A DNA stretch of 5,746 bases from UBA4416 sp044357775 (GTDB taxonomy: Bacteria > Bacteroidota > Bacteroidia > B-17B0 > Aurantibacillaceae): assembly GCA_044357775.1 (NCBI GenBank), contig JBIKOX010000185.1, positions 1-5,746 on the forward strand, in the 5' to 3' direction. Position 1 is the stretch's first letter, and each line of letters starts with the position of its first letter. Both the position numbers and the translations under genes were made by a program. Positions 1 through 5,746 of this stretch are shown piece by piece. Below the pieces are notes generated by a model, which had not been told where the DNA came from, searched no databases, and saw nothing but the letters and a program-made list of their open reading frames with translations.

Positions 1-276
1 AATGATGTGTATATTGCGCCAGAAGCTGAATTAAATGACGGCATATTAAATGTCAGTATTTTAAAACCCTTTACAAAATTTGCAATACCATTAATTGGCA
101 TAAAATTGTTTTCAAAAAAAATACACACCTCTGTTAAACTAATTTCCTTAAAAGGAAAAAAAATTGAAATTGAATTTATGGGTGAATTACCAGTTCATTT
201 TGATGGAGAACCGATAATGTCGAAAGACAGATTGTCAATTTCTGTATTGCCAACGTCTTTGAATATAGTTTGTTAA
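1..276 (+). CDS. Diacylglycerol/lipid kinase family protein, C-terminal part (5' end cut by window)
   Basis: The frame is open from base 1, so this is the last 91 codons of a longer gene ending in TAA. The visible part matches the C-terminal lobe of the DgkB/YegS/sphingosine-kinase family, which transfers the ATP gamma-phosphate to a lipid hydroxyl at the inner face of the membrane. Seen directly: IAPEAELNDGILNVSILKP (residues 5-23 of the fragment), the family's P-x-A-x3-DG-x-L-x-V segment, then PVHFDGEP (64-71), the conserved DGE turn near the C terminus, then a short beta-rich tail (LSISVLPTSLNIVC). Full-length members are about 290-310 residues, so roughly 200 residues, including the GGDGT nucleotide-binding motif, lie outside the window. 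Substrate (diacylglycerol, sphingoid base or other lipid) cannot be told from this end. It converges on the cysteine desulfurase gene with a 72-bp gap that holds no convincing terminator. Confidence 0.85.
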   Translation, partial: NDVYIAPEAELNDGILNVSILKPFTKFAIPLIGIKLFSKKIHTSVKLISLKGKKIEIEFMGELPVHFDGEPIMSKDRLSISVLPTSLNIVC

Positions 277-348
277 TTTTTAATAGATAAATGCTATCTT
301 CTATAATAGTAATAAATACGAGGCAGTATAAAAATTAAAAGGTAAAAA

Positions 349-1476
349 TTAATTCAACATCCCAATTAACTTTTCTATCGTATAATCTATTTCTTCTTTT
401 GTGTTGTATTTGCAAAACGAAAAACGGACAGAGGCGCGAGATACATCAGTACCAATGCCTCTTAACACATGCGAACCTTGATTACTACCACTGCTACATG
501 CACTTCCACCACTAGCTGCAATGCCCATAATATCTAAATTAAACAATAACATTTCAGCATCCGGATGGGCAGGGAAATGACAATTTAATACAGTATATAA
601 ACTTTTTTCGTCAGAAGTTTCTCCATTAAATTCAATTCCTGGAATTGCTTTTTCTAACTGCTCCTTCATATAGTTTTTTAAACCTTGAATGTGAGTAATG
701 TGTTCGTCCATTTCAGTGTAACAAATTTCTAATGCTTTTGCTAAACCTATAATGCCCTGAGTATTTTCAGTGCCACCGCGCATATTACGCTCTTGTGCTC
801 CACCATAAATCATAGGTTGAATTTTTATCGCATGATTCACATATAAAAAACCAACACCTTTTGGACCATGAAATTTATGCGCTGCACACGCAATAAAATG
901 AACTTTTATCTTTTGTAAATCCATAGCATAATGCCCCATCGTTTGCACAGTGTCACTATGAAAAACGGCATCATATTTTGCACAAATTTCCCCTACTTGT
1001 TCCAGCGGCAATAAGGTTCCAATTTCGTTATTAGCATGCATTAAACTCACAAAAGATCTTTCATTAGTTTTTAAAAGTTCTTCAAGGTGGTGTAAATCAA
1101 TATTACCTTTCGAATCTAAATTAACCCAACTTAATTTTATTTTACCTTCTTTTTCTAAATGTTGCAAAGTAGTTTCAACCGCGTGATGCTCAATTTTACT
1201 GGTAATAGCATGCCTTATTCCTAACGAATGAATACTTTGATTAATTGCCATATTATCAGCTTCTGTTCCACCAGAGGTAAAAAATATTTCGGCAGGACTT
1301 ACATTTAATATTTTAGAAACTGTTTTACGAGCTACTTCAATTGCTGAACGAGTTTTACGGCCAAAGGCATGAATAGAAGATGGATTACCATATTCTTCTC
1401 TCATGTATGGTAACATAGCTTCTAAAACTTTCTCGTCTAATTTTGTTGTAGCGGCGTTATCTAAATATACTTTCAT
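349..1476 (-). CDS. Cysteine desulfurase, group I (IscS/NifS type)
   Basis: PLP enzyme that converts L-cysteine to L-alanine and leaves a persulfide on its active-site cysteine, for Fe-S cluster assembly or tRNA thiolation; cytosolic. The 375-residue product has the full family pattern: MKVYLDNAATT at the start, GNPSSIHAFGR (30-40), TSGGTEADN (67-75), SKIEHHAV with cofactor-stacking His97, HANNEIGT (147-154), HSDTVQ (Asp175, Gln178), AAHKFHGPKG with Schiff-base Lys201, RGGTEN (233-238), and the mobile loop GGSACSSGS with catalytic Cys327. The length and the SACSSGS loop place it in group I, not SufS-like group II. The ATG at 1476 is preferred over an in-frame TTG at 1500 because family members begin at M-x-VYLDNAATT. 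No iscU or mnmA gene is adjacent, so the physiological acceptor is unknown and I give no symbol. One oddity is Cys355 in RFSFCKYNT, where relatives usually have Gly. A promoter-like GAACTTTGC lies 20 bases upstream, suggesting transcription independent of glmM. Confidence 0.95.
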   Translation of the reverse strand: MKVYLDNAATTKLDEKVLEAMLPYMREEYGNPSSIHAFGRKTRSAIEVARKTVSKILNVSPAEIFFTSGGTEADNMAINQSIHSLGIRHAITSKIEHHAVETTLQHLEKEGKIKLSWVNLDSKGNIDLHHLEELLKTNERSFVSLMHANNEIGTLLPLEQVGEICAKYDAVFHSDTVQTMGHYAMDLQKIKVHFIACAAHKFHGPKGVGFLYVNHAIKIQPMIYGGAQERNMRGGTENTQGIIGLAKALEICYTEMDEHITHIQGLKNYMKEQLEKAIPGIEFNGETSDEKSLYTVLNCHFPAHPDAEMLLFNLDIMGIAASGGSACSSGSNQGSHVLRGIGTDVSRASVRFSFCKYNTKEEIDYTIEKLIGMLN

Positions 1477-1496
1477 TAGTTTGTATTTTTTGAACT

Positions 1497-1505
1497 GCAA
1501 AGTTC
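1497..1505 (-). promoter_or_regulatory. Candidate Bacteroidota -7 promoter element for the cysteine desulfurase gene
   Basis: Read on the - strand the bases are GAACTTTGC, one mismatch from the Bacteroidota sigma-ABfr -7 consensus TAnnTTTGC. The element ends 20 bases before the ATG, similar to the 24-base distance for the perfect element upstream of the TPR gene. No clear -33 TTG is seen at the expected spacing. The same bases form half of a small perfect inverted repeat (GAACT-gcaa-AGTTC, 1492-1505). Assignment is an inference from spacing and similarity. Confidence 0.35.
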
Positions 1506-1557
1506 GTAAAGTTTTGTTTGAAGTGAGTTTTTATTTCTTCTATTATCAGATTCTTAA

Positions 1558-1617
1558 TTGTCAGTTCGATCGCAGTCAAGAACTGGTTTTGAATCTCGAC
1601 TTCGCTCAATGTGGCAA
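1558..1617. repeat. Degenerate 60-bp palindromic intergenic repeat
   Basis: Two 24-base arms (1558-1581 and 1594-1617) around a 12-base centre are imperfect inverted copies: aligned by hand, 17 of 24 positions agree. The ends are TTGTCA and TGGCAA, and the cores are GATCGCAGTCAAGA and TCTCGACTTCGCTC. An alternative local hairpin also exists: CAGTTC (1562-1567) with GAACTG (1580-1585), nested in AGATTC (1548-1553) with GAATCT (1591-1596). The core resembles the TCGAGCGCAGTCGAGA-type palindromes I recall as common between genes in Bacteroidota genomes; that is from memory and was not searched. The element is richer in G and C than its surroundings and ends five bases from the glmM stop. It may act as a weak 3'-end structure for the glmM transcript, but no U-tract follows on that strand. 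Confidence 0.6.
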
Positions 1618-1622
1618 GGTAA

Positions 1623-3017
1623 CTACTTCTTTATAATCTCTTTAATGTCTTCAATTATTTTTTTCGCCAAAGCGTCGGCAGTGCTTATACTTTCACTTTC
1701 ACTATAAATTCTAATAATAGGTTCAGTATTTGATTTTCTTAAATGAACCCATTCTTTATCAAATTCTATTTTAACACCATCTACTGTATTTATCGGTTGA
1801 TTAGCATATTTTTCTTTTACACTTAATAAAACTTTATCCACGTCGATTTCAGGTGTTAATTCAATTTTATTTTTTGAAATGTAATAGCTTGGAAAGGACT
1901 TACGAAGCATAGATGTGGTTTTTCCGTATTTAGCTAAATGGGTTAAAAAGATGGCAACTCCAACTAAGGAATCTCTTCCATAATGAATTTCAGGTAAAAT
2001 AACACCTCCGTTTCCTTCACCACCGATAATGGCGTTAGTTAATTTCATCATGTTTACTACGTTTACTTCTCCAACAGCAGAAGCAGAGTATGTACCTCCC
2101 ATTTTTTCAGTTACATCTCGTAACGCACGTGTAGACGATAAGTTTGAAACTGTATTTCCTCCCTTGTGATATTGCAACACTGCATCGGCAACCGCCACTA
2201 AAGTATATTCTTCGCCAAACATTTCTCCATCTTCGCAAACTAAGGCTAAGCGGTCAACATCTGGGTCAACGCTAATACCAACGTGCGATTTTGTTTTAAC
2301 AACTGCATCCGATAAATCTCTTAAATTTTCCGGCAGGGGCTCTGGGTTATGCGCAAAATGTCCCGTTGGCTCGCAATGAATTTTATGGATTGTTTTTACA
2401 CCTAAAGCTTCTAATAGCATAGGAATGACAATTCCACCACTCGAATTAACAGCATCAACAACTACAGAAAAATTTGCATTAGTAATTGCGTCAACATCTA
2501 CATAAGGTAATTGTAATACTTTATCAATATGAATTTGCATTAAATCATCACGTTGCTGGTAGTTTCCTAATTGGTTTACATCGCAATAGTTAAAATCCTC
2601 ATTATCAGCTAGTTCTAAAATATATTTACCTTCGCTATCACTAATAAATTCGCCTTTATTATTCAATAATTTTAAGGCATTCCATTGTTTTGGATTGTGA
2701 CTTGCTGTTAAAATAATTCCACCATCGGCATTTAATTCGGTAACGGCTATTTCAACAGTTGGGGTGGTGCTTAAACCTAAATCAATTACATTAATGCCTA
2801 ATCCAATTAAAGTTCCACAAACAATATTATTTACCATTAATCCCGATAATCGGGCATCTCGGCCTATAACTACTGTTACTTTTTTACTTGGATCTTTTGC
2901 TAAAATCCAACTACCATATGCAGATGCAAACTTTACAATATCTAAAGGGCTTAACCCATCACCAGGCGTTCCTCCTATAGTTCCCCTTATTCCTGAAATA
3001 CTTTTTATTAACGTCAC
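1623..3017 (-). CDS. glmM: Phosphoglucosamine mutase (alpha-D-phosphohexomutase family)
   Basis: Likely converts glucosamine-6-phosphate to glucosamine-1-phosphate, the step before UDP-GlcNAc for peptidoglycan and glycans; cytosolic, Mg-dependent. The 464-residue product carries all four phosphohexomutase sites in order: the phosphoserine loop TASHNP (104-109, Ser106), the metal loop DPDVDR (251-256; Asp251, 253, 255), the sugar-binding loop GEGNGG (333-338), and the phosphate-binding loop RKSNTEPIIR (427-436). The N-terminal SISGIRGTIGG is the expected substrate-side segment. I chose the GTG at 3017 because relatives start right at TLIKSISGIRG; an upstream ATG at 3050 would add eleven residues with no family support. 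The GEGNGG loop differs from the GEQSGH of proteobacterial GlmM and resembles archaeal and Bacteroidota members, so phosphomannomutase or phosphoglucomutase activity cannot be excluded. The gene points the same way as the cysteine desulfurase, 146 bp apart, and is divergent from the TPR gene. Confidence 0.88.
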   Translation of the reverse strand: MTLIKSISGIRGTIGGTPGDGLSPLDIVKFASAYGSWILAKDPSKKVTVVIGRDARLSGLMVNNIVCGTLIGLGINVIDLGLSTTPTVEIAVTELNADGGIILTASHNPKQWNALKLLNNKGEFISDSEGKYILELADNEDFNYCDVNQLGNYQQRDDLMQIHIDKVLQLPYVDVDAITNANFSVVVDAVNSSGGIVIPMLLEALGVKTIHKIHCEPTGHFAHNPEPLPENLRDLSDAVVKTKSHVGISVDPDVDRLALVCEDGEMFGEEYTLVAVADAVLQYHKGGNTVSNLSSTRALRDVTEKMGGTYSASAVGEVNVVNMMKLTNAIIGGEGNGGVILPEIHYGRDSLVGVAIFLTHLAKYGKTTSMLRKSFPSYYISKNKIELTPEIDVDKVLLSVKEKYANQPINTVDGVKIEFDKEWVHLRKSNTEPIIRIYSESESISTADALAKKIIEDIKEIIKK

Positions 3018-3057
3018 GTTAGTTTTAATTTTTAGTCTCGCAAATACCATTAGCTTA

Positions 3058-3084
3058 CAAAATAGTATGAACTATTTTTACAAA
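3058..3084 (-). promoter_or_regulatory. Weak candidate promoter for glmM
   Basis: On the - strand a TTTG (3081-3084) is followed after 16 bases by TATTTTG (3058-3064), which resembles the Bacteroidota -33/-7 pair TTTG and TAnnTTTG with one base missing in the -7 box. A transcript starting a few bases downstream would begin at or next to the ATG at 3050 and leave a leader of roughly 30 bases before the GTG at 3017, which mildly favours the GTG start. The match is imperfect and rests on hand reading. Confidence 0.25.
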
Positions 3085-3134
3085 ATACATGTATTATTGT
3101 TAAAAATTAACCAACAAATTATGGTTTTAAACCT

Positions 3135-3143
3135 TAAATTTGC
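3135..3143 (+). promoter_or_regulatory. Bacteroidota -7 promoter element for the TPR-phosphosulfolactate synthase operon
   Basis: TAAATTTGC matches the Bacteroidota -7 consensus TAnnTTTGC at every defined base. It ends 24 bases before the ATG of the TPR gene, so a start site a few bases downstream gives a short leader of about 15-20 bases. The -33 region (near 3108-3116) has no TTG, so strength is uncertain. The ATG is preceded by AT-rich sequence with no Shine-Dalgarno motif, as is normal in this phylum. Confidence 0.55.
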
Positions 3144-3167
3144 GAATATTAAAGTAAGAGAAATTAA

Positions 3168-4583
3168 ATGAGCGAATTTGAAGGAGACGGTCCAAGTAAC
3201 CAAGATTTCGAAAAGAGTTTAAAACGATTCGAGGAGATGGTATCTTCTGGTGCCCATCATTTTTTTGATGTGGATGAACTAGAAGAGATTATTGACTACT
3301 ATATGCAATGGTTTAATTTGGAGTTGGCTAAAAAGGCTATTGACTTCGCTATTGAGCATTATCCATATTCTTCGTCATTAAAAATAAAATTAGCACAATA
3401 TTTATCTTCTCAGCACAAAACGCATGAGGCACTCTTATTATTAAATGAGGTGGAACAGGTTGAAAGTAATAATAGCGAGTTGTACATGACTCGTGGCTAT
3501 ATTTACAGTCAGACTGGCTTGACTGAGCAAGCAATTGAAAATTATAAAAAAGCATTGCCTTTGTCTGAATTTAAAGATGAGGTATATGTGGCTATTGGTA
3601 TTGAATTTTTAAATGATGATAAGGCAGAAGATGCGCTTTATTATTTAAAGAAAGCTATAAAAGTAAATTCTGATAATGATATTGCTTTAAACGAATTATC
3701 GTTATGTTTTGAAATGACAGGCAAAAGTGAAGAAGCAGTATCATTTTATGAAAATTATATTGAAGAAAAACCTTATAATCATTTTGCTTGGTTTAACCTC
3801 GGAATTAGTTATAATCGTTTAAGTTTATTCGAAAAGGCAATCGATGCTTACGATTACGCAATTGCTATTAAAGATAATTTTTCATCAGCTTACTTTAATA
3901 AAGCAAATTCGCTAGCGCAACTTGATAAATATATTGAAGCCATAGAAGTTTATAAAGAAACATTTAAACATGAAGAACCGGACGCCAGCACCTACTATTA
4001 TATTGGCGAATGCTACGAGAATTTAAATCAATATGAAGATGCCTTAGTAAATTACAACCGAGCCATTAAATTAGATGCTGCTTATGCCGATGCTTGGTTA
4101 GGGATTGGAATTGTATTAGATTATCAAAATAGAATTACAGAAAGTGTACACTACATAAAAAAAGCCATAGAAATAAATCCAAACATGCCGGAATATTGGT
4201 ATGTTTTTGCTGAAGTTCAACACAAATTAGGTTTCTTAGAAGAGGCTGCTTCTGCTTACCTTAGAGTAATAGAACTGGGGTACGATGAATTTGATGTATA
4301 TATTGATTATGCTAAGTTGTTGTATGATGGCGAGTATTATAAAGATTGTGAAAAAATATTAGCAGAAGGGATTCAAAAATACCCCGATACACCTGAATTA
4401 TATTATAGAATGAGCGGCTTACAAATGGAGTTAGGTCGCAAGCAGCAAGGAATGGTATTTTTAGAAAATGCCTTAGAAATGGACTACGACAAACACAACG
4501 AATTATTAGAATATTTACCAATACTAGAAAAAGATGTTGCTGTAATGCAACTGATACAATCATTTAAAAATAAACCATTATAA
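3168..4583 (+). CDS. Tetratricopeptide repeat protein (twelve TPR units, cytoplasmic)
   Basis: A 471-residue protein with no signal peptide or membrane segment, built as a TPR solenoid, a scaffold for protein-protein contacts. From residue 35 to 442 the chain divides into twelve consecutive 34-residue units without insertion. The clearest begin at 103 (SELYMTRGYIYSQTG), 137, 171, 205 (HFAWFNLGISYN), 239, 273 (ASTYYYIGECYENL), 307, 341 and 409, each with the W/Y-x2-L/I-G-x2-Y helix A pattern, an A-x5-Y/F helix B pattern and often a proline or aspartate at the end. Before them is an acidic, Ser/Gly-containing head (1-34); after them a short helix-like cap ending in FKNKPL. No catalytic domain is present. 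An in-frame TAA directly abuts the ATG, so this is the first possible ATG start. The phosphosulfolactate synthase gene follows after ten bases, so the two are almost surely co-transcribed. Molecular partner and role are unknown; I assign no gene name. Confidence 0.93.
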   Translation: MSEFEGDGPSNQDFEKSLKRFEEMVSSGAHHFFDVDELEEIIDYYMQWFNLELAKKAIDFAIEHYPYSSSLKIKLAQYLSSQHKTHEALLLLNEVEQVESNNSELYMTRGYIYSQTGLTEQAIENYKKALPLSEFKDEVYVAIGIEFLNDDKAEDALYYLKKAIKVNSDNDIALNELSLCFEMTGKSEEAVSFYENYIEEKPYNHFAWFNLGISYNRLSLFEKAIDAYDYAIAIKDNFSSAYFNKANSLAQLDKYIEAIEVYKETFKHEEPDASTYYYIGECYENLNQYEDALVNYNRAIKLDAAYADAWLGIGIVLDYQNRITESVHYIKKAIEINPNMPEYWYVFAEVQHKLGFLEEAASAYLRVIELGYDEFDVYIDYAKLLYDGEYYKDCEKILAEGIQKYPDTPELYYRMSGLQMELGRKQQGMVFLENALEMDYDKHNELLEYLPILEKDVAVMQLIQSFKNKPL

Positions 4584-4593
4584 TTTTTTACCT

Positions 4594-5385
4594 ATGCCAA
4601 AATATAATGTAAAATTATCTCATTTACCAGATAGAACAGAAAAACCAAGATCAAGTGGTTTAACTATGGTAATGGATAAGGGAATATCGTTGAAACACGC
4701 TGAAGATTTTGTTGAAAGTTACTCAGACTATGTTGACTTTGTGAAATTAGGATTTGGTACCTCCGTGATGTCTAAAAATGTTAAAGAAAAAATAAAGATT
4801 TACCAAAAAGCTGGCATTAAAACATATTTAGGCGGCACCTTATTTGAAGCATTTATTGCAAGAGGTAAATTTGATGATTATCAAAAATTTATTGAATCAT
4901 ATGGATTGGATACGGCCGAAGTTTCTGATGGAAGTATTAACATGAATCATGAGAGCAAATGTAACTTCATAAGTAAATTGTCTAAAAATTTTACAGTTCT
5001 ATCAGAAGTTGGTTCAAAAGAAGAAGGAATTATAATCCATCCCTCAAAATGGACAAGTATGATGAAAGCAGAGCTAGAAGCCGGTTCCTTTAAGGTAATT
5101 GCTGAAGCACGTGAAAGTGGAACTGTAGGTATTTTTCATAAAAATGGAAGCGTTCATTCATTGCTAATTACTAGAATTACAAATAAAATAAAGGTGGAAG
5201 ATATTATTTGGGAAACCCCGCAAAAATCTCAACAAGTTTATTTTATTAATTTATTTGGCGCTAACGTAAACGTTGGTAATATTAGTGTTGATGATGTAAT
5301 TCCTTTAGAAACCCTTCGCATTGGTTTGAGAGGAGACACGTTCTTTAATTATTTACCAGAAGGAACAAAGGATAAAATATTTTAA
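4594..5385 (+). CDS. Phosphosulfolactate synthase family protein (ComA-like)
   Basis: The family (PSL synthase, Mg-dependent TIM barrel) adds sulfite to phosphoenolpyruvate to make (2R)-phospho-3-sulfolactate, first step of coenzyme M synthesis in methanogens; homologues occur in bacteria and as the plant heat-stress protein HSA32. The 263 residues are full length for the family. Motifs seen in order: PRSSGLTMVMDKG (18-30), DYVDFVKLGFGTS (45-57), GGTLFEAF (80-87), AEVSDGSI (108-115), SEVGSK (137-142), AEARESGTVGI (170-180) and LRIGLRGDT (241-249). All barrel strands appear intact, so the protein should be active as an enzyme or close derivative. It starts ten bases after the TPR stop, with no Shine-Dalgarno. 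No comB phosphatase or comC dehydrogenase gene is in the window. In a Bacteroidota host the product might feed sulfolactate or sulfonolipid (capnine-type) metabolism, but that is inference; an HSA32-like non-enzymatic role is the alternative. Confidence 0.9.
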   Translation: MPKYNVKLSHLPDRTEKPRSSGLTMVMDKGISLKHAEDFVESYSDYVDFVKLGFGTSVMSKNVKEKIKIYQKAGIKTYLGGTLFEAFIARGKFDDYQKFIESYGLDTAEVSDGSINMNHESKCNFISKLSKNFTVLSEVGSKEEGIIIHPSKWTSMMKAELEAGSFKVIAEARESGTVGIFHKNGSVHSLLITRITNKIKVEDIIWETPQKSQQVYFINLFGANVNVGNISVDDVIPLETLRIGLRGDTFFNYLPEGTKDKIF

Positions 5386-5390
5386 AAATT

Positions 5391-5435
5391 AAATACAAAT
5401 AATTTCGAAATACAAGTTCAAAATTACCAAATACA
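5391..5435 (+). repeat. Three direct copies of AAATACA upstream of the rhodanese gene
   Basis: AAATACA occurs at 5391-5397, 5408-5414 and 5429-5435, with start-to-start spacings of 17 and 21 bases. A perfect 10-base palindrome, ATTTCGAAAT (5402-5411), overlaps the second copy. They lie in the 95-bp gap between the phosphosulfolactate synthase stop and the rhodanese ATG. They could be regulator binding sites, or simple chance in AT-rich DNA. Only near-matches to the -7 promoter consensus are present here (TAATTTCG at 5400-5407 and TATATTCG at 5442-5449). Confidence 0.35.
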
Positions 5436-5480
5436 GAAAAGTATATTCGACTTAAATTAGTAACACAAATCTAAAAAATC

Positions 5481-5746
5481 ATGAAAGAGATTTCAGTTCA
5501 AGAATTAAAACAATTAATTGATGAAAAACTAGATTTTCAATTAATAGATGTTCGCGAAGAGTACGAATTTGATGAAGTTAACATTAAAGGAGAACTAATT
5601 CCGATGGGAGATGTAATGGAAAACGTTGAAAAAATATCAAAGGACAAACAAGTTATAATTCACTGCAAAAGTGGTAAACGCAGTGCAACTGTTATAAGCG
5701 CTTTAGAAAACCAGCATGCATTCACAAATCTTTATAATTTAAAAGG
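5481..5746 (+). CDS. Single-domain rhodanese-like protein, N-terminal part (3' end cut by window)
   Basis: An open frame runs from the ATG to the window end (88 complete codons plus GG, with no stop). The translation MKEISVQELKQLIDEK leads into QLIDVREEYEFDEVNI (20-35), the conserved rhodanese strand and DVRE-x-x-E-x4-H/N-I motif, then PMGDV, then VIIHCKSGKRSATVI (58-72) with the catalytic loop C-x-x-G-x-R-S and Cys62 as the predicted persulfide carrier. It ends at LYNLKG, the usual start of the last strand (family members continue NL-x-GG), so only about 10-20 residues are missing. Single-domain rhodaneses accept sulfane sulfur from thiosulfate or protein persulfides; the substrate here is unknown. 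An in-frame TAA at 5472-5474 fixes this as the first ATG. It is on the same strand as the phosphosulfolactate synthase gene, 95 bp downstream, so co-transcription is possible but a separate promoter is equally likely. Confidence 0.9.
   Translation, partial: MKEISVQELKQLIDEKLDFQLIDVREEYEFDEVNIKGELIPMGDVMENVEKISKDKQVIIHCKSGKRSATVISALENQHAFTNLYNLK

Noticed and set aside
277..348. Possible terminator between the convergent lipid kinase and desulfurase genes (AGATA 285-289 with TATCT 295-299)
   Set aside because: The stem is five pairs, nearly all A-T, with no U-tract on either strand. It is too weak to call; nothing else is visible in this 72-bp gap.
1403..1636. Open frame of 77 codons on the + strand
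   Set aside because: It overlaps the start of the desulfurase gene antisense and runs through the palindromic repeat. The translation is low-complexity and Phe/Tyr-rich and resembles no family.
1623..3017. Horizontal transfer of glmM from archaea, suggested by the GEGNGG loop
   Set aside because: As far as I recall, this loop is usual in Bacteroidota GlmM proteins, and base composition matches the neighbours, so no recent transfer is indicated.
2764..3171. Open frame of 135 codons on the + strand
   Set aside because: It is antisense to the well-supported N-terminal part of glmM and runs into the TPR start. Its composition is explained by the opposite strand.
4312..4563. Open frame of 83 codons on the - strand inside the TPR gene, and a similar one at 3349-3555
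   Set aside because: Both are antisense to clear TPR units and have no start-site signals or family resemblance.
3168..4583. Recent internal DNA duplication in the TPR gene
   Set aside because: The units share the 34-residue pattern, but their sequences are well diverged and I see no long identical DNA stretches. This is ordinary TPR architecture, not a recent expansion.
5400..5449. Promoter for the rhodanese gene at TAATTTCG (5400-5407) or TATATTCG (5442-5449)
   Set aside because: Each misses a defined base of TAnnTTTG and neither has a TTG at -33. In AT-rich DNA such near-matches are expected by chance.

Overview
This 5.7 kb window is AT-rich and gene-dense, and it looks like a chromosomal stretch from a member of the Bacteroidota, probably a Flavobacteriia-like or related lineage. 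Three things point there. No start codon has a Shine-Dalgarno sequence. A textbook Bacteroidota -7 element (TAnnTTTGC) lies just upstream of one gene. The proteins have the Bacteroidota style, for example a GlmM beginning TLIKSISGIRGTIGG with a GEGNGG sugar-binding loop. The taxon is inferred from these features and not proven.

Layout from left to right: (1) the last 91 codons of a diacylglycerol/sphingosine-kinase-type lipid kinase on the + strand (1-276); (2) a convergent 72-bp gap; (3) a group I cysteine desulfurase on the - strand (349-1476); (4) a 146-bp spacer holding a decayed 60-bp palindromic repeat that stops five bases short of the glmM stop codon, plus a probable promoter for the desulfurase; (5) a phosphoglucosamine/phosphohexomutase (glmM-like) on the - strand (1623-3017, GTG start preferred); (6) a divergent promoter region; (7) a cytoplasmic protein made almost entirely of twelve TPR units in exact 34-residue register (3168-4583, +); (8) ten bases further on, a ComA-type phosphosulfolactate synthase (4594-5385, +); (9) a 95-bp leader with three copies of AAATACA; (10) the start of a single-domain rhodanese (5481 to the window end, +), which is cut by the edge.

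Most of this is core metabolism: lipid phosphorylation, sulfur mobilisation from cysteine, UDP-GlcNAc precursor supply. The less ordinary part is the tight TPR-phosphosulfolactate synthase pair in an organism that does not look like a methanogen, followed by a rhodanese on the same strand. Three of the six genes handle sulfur chemistry (cysteine desulfurase, sulfite-to-sulfonate synthase, rhodanese). No coenzyme M pathway partner (comB, comC) is visible, so the sulfonate product's fate is open. Sulfonolipid or sulfolactate metabolism is a reasonable guess. I saw no tRNA, rRNA, CRISPR array, insertion sequence or phage gene.
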